The notes beneath the pieces were generated by a model. That model made no database searches. It saw only the letters and a program-made list of their open reading frames with translations, and was not told where the DNA came from. Positions 1 to 6,531 of a stretch of 6,785 nt of DNA are shown here, one piece after another. Positions within the stretch are counted from its first letter, which is position 1, and each line of letters opens with the position of its first letter. Both the position numbers and the translations under genes were made by a program. Source of the DNA: CAYZEZ01 sp964477295 (GTDB lineage Bacteria > Bacteroidota > Bacteroidia > Bacteroidales > SM23-62); the NCBI GenBank assembly GCA_964477295.1, contig CAYZEZ010000257.1, positions 1 through 6,785 of the forward strand. Direction: 5' to 3'.

Positions 1-21
1 TATGACTTTTTCATTTTTTAA

Positions 22-507
22 TTAATCACACTCCTCACTAAAACTGATTTTCCTGTGCGTTCCATCACAGAAAGGCATGCTGTTAGATTGACCACACCGG
101 CAGAATGATGTGATGGTCATTTTCTTCAACTCATTCCCATCTCCATCAAACATAGTGAAATCTCCTCCAACCACATACGGCCCGTCCCGCATGATCCTGA
201 TCTCAGTTGGTCTGACAAATGCTTCAGATATTACTTCTTTATCATTCACCTCATTTGCACTTGAACCTGGCTTTGGCGATTTTTTATCCGGATCATTCCA
301 GTCGAAAGTCAATGCCCTGGTGGGACATTGTAATACGATATCAATGATCTTCTCTGTCGGTGCCCCATCCATATTGATCCAGGGCCTTTTCCTTGGGTTG
401 AAAACATCGATGAGCTCCCTGTAACAGGTGGTAGCATGAATGCAAAGACCTGGTTTCCAATTCACGGTAATTTCATTGTTGGAATATTTTCTATCGCCTT
501 TATCCAT
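22..507 (-). CDS. Fer4_19 + CDGSH iron-sulfur protein
   Basis: A 161-residue soluble protein with two iron-sulfur modules and no signal peptide or membrane segment, so probably cytosolic. Residues about 12-70 match the divergent mono-cluster ferredoxin family (Fer4_19, as in E. coli YjdI): C22-I-H-A-T-T-C28, then RPWI at 41-44 and C61-P62. Residues about 97-156 form a CDGSH domain with C136-R-C138, P145-F-C147-D-G-T-H151, the family's three-Cys one-His ligand set for a [2Fe-2S] cluster. A Lys/Pro/Ser-rich linker (about 72-90) separates them. Both ligand sets look intact, which suggests electron transfer or cluster handling; the physiological partner is unknown. I chose the ATG at 505-507. An in-frame TTG at 559-561 would add 18 residues including a CRNC motif and a hydrophobic stretch, but these lie outside the conserved domain. 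No clear Shine-Dalgarno precedes the ATG, which is usual in Bacteroidota. It is divergent from the receptor gene. Confidence 0.88.
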   Translation of the reverse strand: MDKGDRKYSNNEITVNWKPGLCIHATTCYRELIDVFNPRKRPWINMDGAPTEKIIDIVLQCPTRALTFDWNDPDKKSPKPGSSANEVNDKEVISEAFVRPTEIRIMRDGPYVVGGDFTMFDGDGNELKKMTITSFCRCGQSNSMPFCDGTHRKISFSEECD

Positions 508-815
508 TTGAAACAGTTTAAAAAATAAAAGTACTACTACCTGGCAATTCCTGCAAGTCAAACAATGGATATTAAAGATTGCTTAAAAAACTTTAACGGA
601 AAATTGGCAGCTGAACCTTCTTGTTGCAGAGGGATTTTAAGTTTGGTTAATATATAATATACATACCCTTAATCTACTGATCAGGCGAAGAGGCTTTTCA
701 TGCTACTGTCTTGACATTCGCTTAAACAATTAACATTTAGTAAACATTAAATCAAAATAAACTTAAGGTTTTTATAATATTGAGTTGATCGCTGTTCCCT
801 GAAATACAGCTTACT
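508..815. other. Divergent intergenic region
   Basis: This AT-rich 308-bp stretch separates the minus-strand iron-sulfur gene from the plus-strand receptor gene and should hold both promoters. No convincing ORF, tRNA or strong hairpin is visible. Two exact TATAAT hexamers occur (653-658 and 773-778), but in Bacteroidota the expected -7 element is TAnnTTTG, so they may be chance in AT-rich DNA. One exact TAnnTTTG occurs at 638-645. No exact CAAAnnTA (the minus-strand form) was found upstream of the iron-sulfur gene. Confidence 0.6.
638..645 (+). promoter_or_regulatory. Candidate -7 element for receptor gene
   Basis: TAAGTTTG matches the Bacteroidota -7 consensus TAnnTTTG exactly. No TTG lies at the expected 17-23 nt upstream; the nearest triplet at that spacing is TTC at 618-620, and the real TTGs at 621-626 are too close. 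If used, transcription would start near 650 and leave a leader of roughly 165 nt. This is a half-supported candidate only. Confidence 0.3.
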
Positions 816-3704
816 TTGAGCAGGATTTTAATATTATTTTATAATTCTAAAAATCTGAAAAACAGCAAGATAACAACGATCATTTCCTCAGCTATTCCTG
901 CTAAAAGATTATTCCTGGTTCTCATATCTGATATTTTATTTATCACAGCAGGATGGGCACAGACCGGAATTCTCAGGGGCAAGGTGATCGATGCCGAAAC
1001 AGGTGAAGAACTGATTGGTGCTGCAGTTGTTGTTACTGGCACGACACAGGGGACGATTACCGATTTTGATGGTAACTATACCCTGTCAAACCTTGATCCC
1101 GGTACAGTTAGTATTACAGTACAGTATATCTCATATGAATCCCAGGAGTTTCCGGACGTGGTTATCCAGGACAGTGATGTTACATTACTTGTTGTGAATA
1201 TGGGCCGATCTGTTATAGCAGTTGAGGAAGTGCAGGTCGTAGCACGGGCGCGGCAGCGCACTGAAGCTTCCCTGATGGTAATGCAGCGAAAATCAGGCAC
1301 AGTTCTCGATGGAATATCTTCACAGCAGATATCACGCCTGGGCGACGGAGATGCTGCAAGTGCACTAAAAAGGGTTACAGGGATATCGGTCGAGGGAGGT
1401 AAGTATGTATATATCAGGGGATTGAGTGACAGGTATAGCAAGACAACCCTGAACGGGGCAGAGATCCCTGGTCTCGATCCAAATAAGAATGCCGTTCAAA
1501 TGGACCTCTTCCCGGCTAACCTCATAGAAAACATGATCGTTCATAAAGTGTTTTCTCCCGACCTGCCGGGGGATTTTACCGGGGGGAATGTGGATATCAT
1601 TACCAGTGACTTCCCTTCGAGATTCACGCTTCAGTTATCATCCTCTCTGGGCTATAATCCTGGTGTTAATCTCAATAAGAATTTTATTACTTACCAGGGG
1701 GGCAAAAAAGATTGGCTTGGTATGGATGATGGTACCAGGGCATTTCCAACCGGATCAGATCAGGTATTACCAGATCCCTATTTTAGTCGTGAAGAAAATG
1801 CACTGCTGGGAGATGTTTCAAGGGGATTTACCAGGATTCTTGACTTCGACAGAAAAAAACCATTCTTAAACCAGGGGTATTCATTAGCCATCGGTGACCA
1901 GGTTCCAATATGGTTGAGATCACTTGGCTATAATGTTGCCCTGAGTTATTCAAAAGACTTTGACTATTACGATAACGGCCAGAAGAACTTTTATGAGGTC
2001 CTGCAAAACGGCTCTCCCCTGAATCCTAAAAAACTTACCGATGACGAGTTGGGTGATGAAAAGGTGATATGGTCCTCAATGTTAAATACCTCCCTGAGAA
2101 TCAACAGCAACCATAAGATTGGTTTGCGTTTTATGCATAACCAGAGCGGGCAGGCAAGCACACGCTATAACAGGGGATCAGAGCCTGATGAATCAAGGTT
2201 CATAGAGGAAAGGACACTGGGTTACCTGGAACGGGCCATGACTACCTTCCAGCTGAATGGCAAGCATGTCATGCCAAAACGGAATACCCTGAATATTGAG
2301 TGGTTCAGTTCTTATACGTCTTCCAGGCAAAATGAACCCGATTTCAGGCAGTTCTTTAATGATTATGACCCGCTGGGGATCAGGGCAAACAAAGAACCCA
2401 AGCGGGATATGCGTGAATTGGAAGAAGCCAGCTGGGATACCAAAATTCATTTTACATTGCCTTTCAGGGCATGGGACAGGAGTGCAAGGTTTAAGTTCGG
2501 TGGGTCATTTGTCATGAAAGACAGGGTGAGTAGTGTCAACATGTTTTCATTAACCCGTCAGGGTAAAATTGATTTTACAGGAAACCCTGAGACCTATGTG
2601 GCAGACGAGAACTTTATCACTGGTGATGAATTATTCCCATTCCCTGTCCTGTATTATAAAAATGATGGATTAACCAACCAGGTAAACAGTTATGTGGCTG
2701 ACCAGGAAGTCTATGCTGCCTATGCTATGGTGGATATACCCGTTCTGGAAAAATTGCGGTTTGTGACCGGGGTACGGTATGAACTGTCTACGCAATTTGT
2801 AGAAAATGAGGTCGATACAATTGAGTATAATCCAACAAAATATAGTTCCGGAGAAGGGATATACAGAGACCTTCTTCCTTCCTTTAACCTTACCTGGTCG
2901 ATTTTTGAAAACATGAACCTGAGGCTCGGATATAACAGGACCCTGGCCAGGCCAGTTTTCAGGGAGCTGGCTCCATACGCTTCCTGGGATTATAAGGGTG
3001 GATTCAGGGTGGTCGGTAATCCCGATCTGAAGAGGACATTGATTGATAATCTCGATCTACGGTGGGAGTATTATTTTGCACCGGGTGAAGTGGTCTCATT
3101 AAGCGGTTTTTATAAATATTTTAACAGCCCGATTGAACAACGGGATGAACCCATTACCAACAATCCCGAGATCCATTACGAAAATATTGCAGATTCCCGT
3201 CTGTACGGAGTGGAAACTGAATTGAGGAAATCCCTTGATTTTATCAGTGTCTTAAGAGATTTCGAGGTTGGAGCAAACATCACGTTCATCCACTCTGAGA
3301 TGGAAGAAGATTCCGCTTTCCTCGCATCTGCCAGGATGGTGGATTCAATTTATCCTGCGAAAAGAGAGATGTTCGGACAATCCCCATTCATCATTAATGC
3401 CAATATAGGATACCAGAATGATTCAATTGGCCTGAGAGCCAACCTGGCATTTAATGTATCGGGACCAAAAATTGTACTCATTACTAAGGGAGGATTACCT
3501 AATGTATATGAGCAACCATTAGCATTGCTTGACTTCAATATCAGCAAATCATTTGGAGATCGCTGGGCAGTTAAATTCAGTGTTAAAAACATCTTGAATT
3601 CTGCATTCAAACAGACCTATACATTTGAAGATGTTGAGTATTATTTCCTTGGTTATAAGCCGGGTAGAGAATTTAAGATTGGCATAACCTACCTCATTAA
3701 ATAA
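816..3704 (+). CDS. TonB-dependent outer-membrane receptor
   Basis: A 962-residue outer-membrane transporter that would be energised by TonB-ExbBD. In order: a long N-terminal leader with a hydrophobic core at about 31-45 and probable cleavage after A48 (GWA|QTG); a carboxypeptidase-regulatory-like beta-sandwich (about 52-130, GKVIDAETGE and TDFDGNYTL); a TonB-box-like EVQVVA near 138-143; a plug (about 155-265) with ALKRVTGISV, GGKYVYIRGL, R206-Y207 and LPGDFTGG; then a beta-barrel to the C-terminus. The barrel carries TLARPVFRE (709-717), GNPDLKRT (734-741) and FYKYFNSPIEQ (765-775), typical of a Bacteroidota receptor family distinct from SusC. The substrate is unknown. The start is odd: an in-frame stop lies at 786-788, and no in-frame ATG occurs until codon 129, inside the first domain. 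TTG at 816 is therefore the best choice, though the exact start is uncertain. The protein ends in Lys (ITYLIK) rather than the usual terminal aromatic residue. It is probably co-transcribed with the T9SS gene 107 bp downstream. Confidence 0.92.
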   Translation: MSRILILFYNSKNLKNSKITTIISSAIPAKRLFLVLISDILFITAGWAQTGILRGKVIDAETGEELIGAAVVVTGTTQGTITDFDGNYTLSNLDPGTVSITVQYISYESQEFPDVVIQDSDVTLLVVNMGRSVIAVEEVQVVARARQRTEASLMVMQRKSGTVLDGISSQQISRLGDGDAASALKRVTGISVEGGKYVYIRGLSDRYSKTTLNGAEIPGLDPNKNAVQMDLFPANLIENMIVHKVFSPDLPGDFTGGNVDIITSDFPSRFTLQLSSSLGYNPGVNLNKNFITYQGGKKDWLGMDDGTRAFPTGSDQVLPDPYFSREENALLGDVSRGFTRILDFDRKKPFLNQGYSLAIGDQVPIWLRSLGYNVALSYSKDFDYYDNGQKNFYEVLQNGSPLNPKKLTDDELGDEKVIWSSMLNTSLRINSNHKIGLRFMHNQSGQASTRYNRGSEPDESRFIEERTLGYLERAMTTFQLNGKHVMPKRNTLNIEWFSSYTSSRQNEPDFRQFFNDYDPLGIRANKEPKRDMRELEEASWDTKIHFTLPFRAWDRSARFKFGGSFVMKDRVSSVNMFSLTRQGKIDFTGNPETYVADENFITGDELFPFPVLYYKNDGLTNQVNSYVADQEVYAAYAMVDIPVLEKLRFVTGVRYELSTQFVENEVDTIEYNPTKYSSGEGIYRDLLPSFNLTWSIFENMNLRLGYNRTLARPVFRELAPYASWDYKGGFRVVGNPDLKRTLIDNLDLRWEYYFAPGEVVSLSGFYKYFNSPIEQRDEPITNNPEIHYENIADSRLYGVETELRKSLDFISVLRDFEVGANITFIHSEMEEDSAFLASARMVDSIYPAKREMFGQSPFIINANIGYQNDSIGLRANLAFNVSGPKIVLITKGGLPNVYEQPLALLDFNISKSFGDRWAVKFSVKNILNSAFKQTYTFEDVEYYFLGYKPGREFKIGITYLIK

Positions 3705-3811
3705 TATTTATATAAGATTCAATTAATGTTCAGGATACTATTGATTATCACCTTTATCAATTATTATTTACAACAATTTATCCCAATTATTGGATTTAAA
3801 AATTACTGATT
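3705..3811 (+). other. Spacer between receptor and T9SS genes
   Basis: A 107-bp AT-rich spacer. It has no T-tailed terminator hairpin and no exact TAnnTTTG, which favours read-through from the receptor gene. It contains a weak inverted repeat, ATTGAT (3740-3745) with ATCAAT (3756-3761), and a short perfect palindrome, CCAATTATTGG (3783-3793), ending 18 nt before the start codon. Either could be chance in such sequence. Confidence 0.35.
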
Positions 3812-5416
3812 ATGAGAAAAAATTCATTTTTATTTGTCATGTTATGCATGACCGCTGGTGTATTTGCAGGGGATATTACGGTTTCGGATGATGGCAGTGG
3901 TGTAGGAACTGTTACCTGGACTGCAAATAATACCTATTTGCTGGATGGATTTGTATTTGTGAATGATGGCCAGACGCTGACCATTGAGGCCGGAACGACC
4001 ATAAAAGGAAAACCCGGACAGGGTGAAAGTGCAAGTGCTCTGATCGTTGCCCAGGGTGGAAAACTAATCGCCAATGGTACCTCTTCAGCACCTGTCATAT
4101 TCACAGCAGAAGCCGATGACGGAAACATGCCCACTTCTGTCAATGGCCAGTGGGGAGGGCTCATTATGCTGGGTAAAGCCACTACCAACAATGCTACTGA
4201 AACCAAGCAGATAGAAGGGATCCCGACCACTGAAACAAGAGCAATTTATGGCGGTCAGGATGACAGCGATGGATCAGGTACATTACATTATGTTTCGATC
4301 CGCCATGGTGGTACGGATATCGGGGAAGGAAATGAGATCAATGGTCTGACCATGGGGGCCTGTGGGAAAAACACCATGATCTCACACGTTGAGATTGTTT
4401 CAAATAAGGACGATGGCGTTGAGTTCTTCGGCGGAATGCCAAGACTTGACCATATGCTGGTTGCTTTCGTGGGTGACGATTGCTACGACTACGATGAGGG
4501 TTTCCGCGGTTACGGGCAATTCTGGGCAGCCGTTCAGTTTGATGCCGACGGAGACCGCATGGGTGAGCACGACGGTGGACCCAGCGATTGCGAAACCTGT
4601 GAACCATATGCACATCCTGTCATACATAATGCAACCTATATCGGTGTTCCCGGAGAAGGAAGAAGGGTTATCACCCTGCGCGACAACGCCGGCGGTGAAT
4701 ATCGCAATTCAATCTTCGCCGAACAGGATAAAGGTATCGACATTGAATTTGTGGAGGAAAGCGATGACAGCTGGAGCCAGTGGAAAACTTACGGTAACCT
4801 GATAATTGCAGACAATATTTTCCAGAATATAGCCGACGGAATGGCAGCCAGGATTTTTGCCATGAGTGTTCCGGCAGACGATCTGGGCAATCCAAAATGG
4901 GACATTCCGGAAGGTTATGAGGTTGAGTGGGCTGCCGATTTTGAAGCTCAGAACAACAGAGTAGTTGATGCCGGAGTGTCTGTTGATGACCCGGTTCCAA
5001 CCGGAGATGTCAGTGGTGCCAACTTCACGGATGCACCAGGCTGGTTCGACAGGGTTGACTATAAAGGAGCTTTCAAACCCGGAACCATGTGGGCAGGTGG
5101 TTGGTCACTGACCTATGCCAATGAGGATTATATTTCTGATGAAACATCTGTTGATGTACAAAAAGTGACGATGCAGGAAGCTTCTGTTTATCCGAATCCT
5201 GTCAGCAGTTTTGCTACTGTGAATTTCGACTATCAGGCAAGAAATGTATATTCATTTAAGGTTTACAGCCTTGCAGGCAGGATGGTCAGGGAAATTACCG
5301 ATATTACGTCCGGTGAATTTACTTTCAGCAGGGAAAACCTCGTATCAGGTATTTATATCTATGATCTTACCAGCGGGAATGGTGTTTCCTTCTCAGGTAA
5401 ACTCATGATAAAGTAA
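3812..5416 (+). CDS. Secreted beta-helix-like protein with T9SS sorting domain
   Basis: A 534-residue exported protein. Residues 1-19 are a signal peptide with probable cleavage after A19 (GVFA|GDI). C12 sits in the hydrophobic core without a lipobox, so this is not a lipoprotein. Residues about 25-360 have the short repeating beta-strand and Gly/Asn-turn pattern of a right-handed parallel beta-helix (LTIEAGTTIKG, LIANGTSSAPVIFTA, NKDDGVEFFGG at 198-208). An acidic region at 222-263 holds C224 within DDCYDYDEG, a possible metal-binding DADGD (244-248) and a C260-E-T-C263 pair. DYKGAF with W427 and G430-W431 closes the main domain. Residues about 457-534 are a type A T9SS sorting domain (YPNP 460-463, VYSLAGRMV, LVSGIYIYDL, ending KLMIK). 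Such domains direct transfer across the outer membrane and are then removed. No catalytic residues are recognised. A binding or scaffold role with the upstream receptor is inferred from the gene order and the same strand. Confidence 0.88.
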   Translation: MRKNSFLFVMLCMTAGVFAGDITVSDDGSGVGTVTWTANNTYLLDGFVFVNDGQTLTIEAGTTIKGKPGQGESASALIVAQGGKLIANGTSSAPVIFTAEADDGNMPTSVNGQWGGLIMLGKATTNNATETKQIEGIPTTETRAIYGGQDDSDGSGTLHYVSIRHGGTDIGEGNEINGLTMGACGKNTMISHVEIVSNKDDGVEFFGGMPRLDHMLVAFVGDDCYDYDEGFRGYGQFWAAVQFDADGDRMGEHDGGPSDCETCEPYAHPVIHNATYIGVPGEGRRVITLRDNAGGEYRNSIFAEQDKGIDIEFVEESDDSWSQWKTYGNLIIADNIFQNIADGMAARIFAMSVPADDLGNPKWDIPEGYEVEWAADFEAQNNRVVDAGVSVDDPVPTGDVSGANFTDAPGWFDRVDYKGAFKPGTMWAGGWSLTYANEDYISDETSVDVQKVTMQEASVYPNPVSSFATVNFDYQARNVYSFKVYSLAGRMVREITDITSGEFTFSRENLVSGIYIYDLTSGNGVSFSGKLMIK

Positions 5417-5429
5417 AAGATTATCTTTC

Positions 5430-5461
5430 AAAAAAAGGGGTGAACATCACCTCTTTTTTTT
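5430..5461. terminator. Bidirectional intrinsic terminator
   Basis: Seven A residues (5430-5436) and GGGGTGA (5437-5443) pair with TCACCTC (5447-5453) and the following T run (5454-5460) around the three-base loop ACA. This gives a 14-bp stem with one G-U wobble (5438 with 5452) on the plus-strand RNA. It begins 13 bp after the T9SS gene's stop codon and ends 2 bp before the stop codon of the convergent LRR gene. On the minus-strand RNA the wobble becomes a C-A mismatch, so termination may be somewhat stronger for the plus-strand unit. Confidence 0.85.
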
Positions 5462-5463
5462 GC

Positions 5464-6270
5464 TTAAAACCTGACTTTCGTTTTTGGCAGTTGTTCCTTT
5501 ATTTTACTGATGTCTTCTATCGGGACAGGATTTCCCTGCAACCATAATTCTTCCAGTTGATACATCCTTCCCAGGTCTTCAGGCAGCCAGGTGAGATTGT
5601 TGTTCTCCAGTTTCAACCTTAGCAGCTGTGTTAGGTTTGAAATTCCTTCTGGGAGTTCATTTAGTTGATTATCATTCAGTTGGAGAGTTACCAGATTGGT
5701 CAGGTTATAGATTTCCAGGGGTATTTCAGACAACCCGTTGAAGCCCAGGTTTAAAACTGTTACTCCCCTGAGATTATTAATGGCTGAAGATACTTTAGTA
5801 ATTTGATTTTCTGATGCATCAAACCGGTACAGGTATTTGAAATGATAAACAAAATCCGGGATAACATTTATCTGGTTACCATTGATATAAAATCCCTGTA
5901 AATATTTCAGCTTAATAAGCTCGGGTGGTACTTCTGCCAGGTCATTATAAGCAAGATCCAGGGAATTCAGAAAGATCAGCTTGCCAATCTCTGGTGATAT
6001 TTTTCCCAGCTTCTGGCCGTTCAACACCAGCTTGTATACGGTATCTCTTGCCTGCAATGCTTCTTCAACAGATTCATATCTTTTTGCCCTGTAGAGTGGG
6101 CCAATTTCCAGCACTTCGTCGGGTCTTTCCATTTTATCCATTACCTGTGCAGATTCTTCGATATTTATGTCATGAGTGGTTAAAGGGCTTTTCTTATTTC
6201 GGCAGGATTCCATTACCGTAAAAGCCAGGATGATCATAAGTAGAATAATTATTTCATTTCGCCTGTACAT
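5464..6270 (-). CDS. Leucine-rich-repeat protein, probable lipoprotein
   Basis: A 268-residue exported protein. Residues 7-19 are a hydrophobic membrane-targeting core after a short Arg-containing tail, followed by M20-E-S-C23. This resembles a loose Bacteroidota lipobox, but Glu at -2 is unusual. If C23 is lipidated, the following RNKK is basic and lacks the acidic surface-export signal known from some Bacteroidota, which leans towards periplasmic placement. Residues 28-77 form a charged, non-repeat linker. Residues 78-268 hold eight leucine-rich repeats of exactly 23 residues: the conserved Asn position falls at 109, 132, 155, 178, 201, 224 and 247, with Gln at 86 in the first, divergent repeat. 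The unit reads LxxLxLxxNxLxxLPxxIxxL, the type often involved in protein-protein contact. The partner is unknown. The ATG at 6268-6270 has an AT-rich upstream without a clear Shine-Dalgarno. The gene is convergent with the T9SS gene and divergent from the DUF4294 gene. Confidence 0.85.
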   Translation of the reverse strand: MYRRNEIIILLMIILAFTVMESCRNKKSPLTTHDINIEESAQVMDKMERPDEVLEIGPLYRAKRYESVEEALQARDTVYKLVLNGQKLGKISPEIGKLIFLNSLDLAYNDLAEVPPELIKLKYLQGFYINGNQINVIPDFVYHFKYLYRFDASENQITKVSSAINNLRGVTVLNLGFNGLSEIPLEIYNLTNLVTLQLNDNQLNELPEGISNLTQLLRLKLENNNLTWLPEDLGRMYQLEELWLQGNPVPIEDISKIKEQLPKTKVRF

Positions 6271-6304
6271 CAGTAATAATATTAAGTGACAGATTTTCAG
6301 TTAC

Positions 6305-6353
6305 CTCGCAACCAGAAACCCGCAAACAGTAATCTGTAACCAGTATCAGGGAT
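6305..6353. repeat. Degenerate heptanucleotide tandem array
   Basis: Seven consecutive 7-nt units can be read: CTCGCAA, CCAGAAA, CCCGCAA, ACAGTAA, TCTGTAA, CCAGTAT and CAGGGAT. The fourth base is G and the sixth is A in every unit; the seventh is A in five and T in the last two. The rough consensus is CCMGNAA. The array lies between two divergent genes, outside any coding region. It resembles the short heptameric tandem repeats known from some bacterial genomes, notably cyanobacteria. Function unknown. Confidence 0.6.
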
Positions 6354-6403
6354 AGCCTTACATTTTAAATAATAATTAAGATGAAATTAACTTTTTCTGG
6401 TTA

Positions 6404-6434
6404 CCAGGCCAATTTATTTTGCAAAATAGCCTGG
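6404..6434. repeat. Nested inverted repeat with 14-bp palindrome
   Basis: The outer arms CCAGGC (6404-6409) and GCCTGG (6429-6434) enclose a perfect 14-bp palindrome, TATTTTGCAAAATA (6415-6428), which directly abuts the right arm. Five bases (6410-6414) separate it from the left arm. Just to the left, CTGGTTACCAG (6397-6407) is another palindrome around one central base and overlaps the left arm. The whole block lies 25 bp upstream of the promoter candidate for the DUF4294 gene. It could be a two-fold symmetric protein-binding site or an RNA hairpin; no T run follows closely enough to call a terminator. Confidence 0.5.
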
Positions 6435-6435
6435 A

Positions 6436-6443
6436 CAAAAATA
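6436..6443 (-). promoter_or_regulatory. Possible -7 element for LRR gene
   Basis: On the minus strand this reads TATTTTTG, an exact TAnnTTTG match. No TTG (CAA on the plus strand) lies at the proper upstream distance, and the element is about 165 nt from the LRR start codon. The evidence is weak. Confidence 0.22.
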
Positions 6444-6458
6444 TTTCATTTTATTCTA

Positions 6459-6487
6459 TTGGCTTAACATGAACTGATGTAAATTTG
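6459..6487 (+). promoter_or_regulatory. Bacteroidota-type promoter of DUF4294 gene
   Basis: TTG at 6459-6461 (-33 element), an 18-nt spacer and TAAATTTG at 6480-6487 (-7 element) match the Bacteroidota housekeeping promoter TTG-N17-23-TAnnTTTG exactly. Transcription would start near 6493-6495, giving a leader of about 37 nt before the ATG at 6532. Confidence 0.6.
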
Positions 6488-6531
6488 TAAATAGGTTGGC
6501 ACAGATATTGAATGGATATGGAAAAAATGTT

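Noticed and set aside
110..424. Plus-strand frame across the iron-sulfur gene
   Set aside because: It is fully antisense to a gene with intact, recognisable cluster-binding motifs, and its product shows no family signal.
508..561. Extending the iron-sulfur protein upstream to a TTG start, adding a CRNC motif and hydrophobic stretch
   Set aside because: The ATG at 505-507 directly precedes the conserved domain, the extension matches nothing in the family, and the hydrophobic stretch (about ten residues) is too short for a membrane helix.
653..658. TATAAT as a sigma-70 -10 box (also 773-778)
   Set aside because: Bacteroidota promoters use TAnnTTTG; TATAAT is expected by chance in such AT-rich DNA, and no paired -35 element is evident.
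684..721. Inverted GCGAA/TTCGC pair upstream of the receptor as a riboswitch or regulatory hairpin
   Set aside because: Only five bases pair across a long loop and no known riboswitch core is recognisable.
812..818. TACTTTG as a -7 promoter element at the receptor start
   Set aside because: It is one base short of TAnnTTTG and overlaps the proposed start codon, so it cannot serve that start.
3740..3793. Inverted repeat ATTGAT/ATCAAT and palindrome CCAATTATTGG in the receptor/T9SS spacer as terminator or operator
   Set aside because: The stems are short and AT-rich with no T run, and the second has a one-base centre; chance is the simpler explanation.
4338..4627. Open reading frames antisense to the T9SS gene
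   Set aside because: Their products are compositionally odd (Arg/His-rich), match no family, and lie wholly inside a well-supported gene.
6305..6353. CRISPR array
   Set aside because: The units are only 7 nt, degenerate and contiguous; there are no 20-40 nt repeats with unique spacers and no cas genes.
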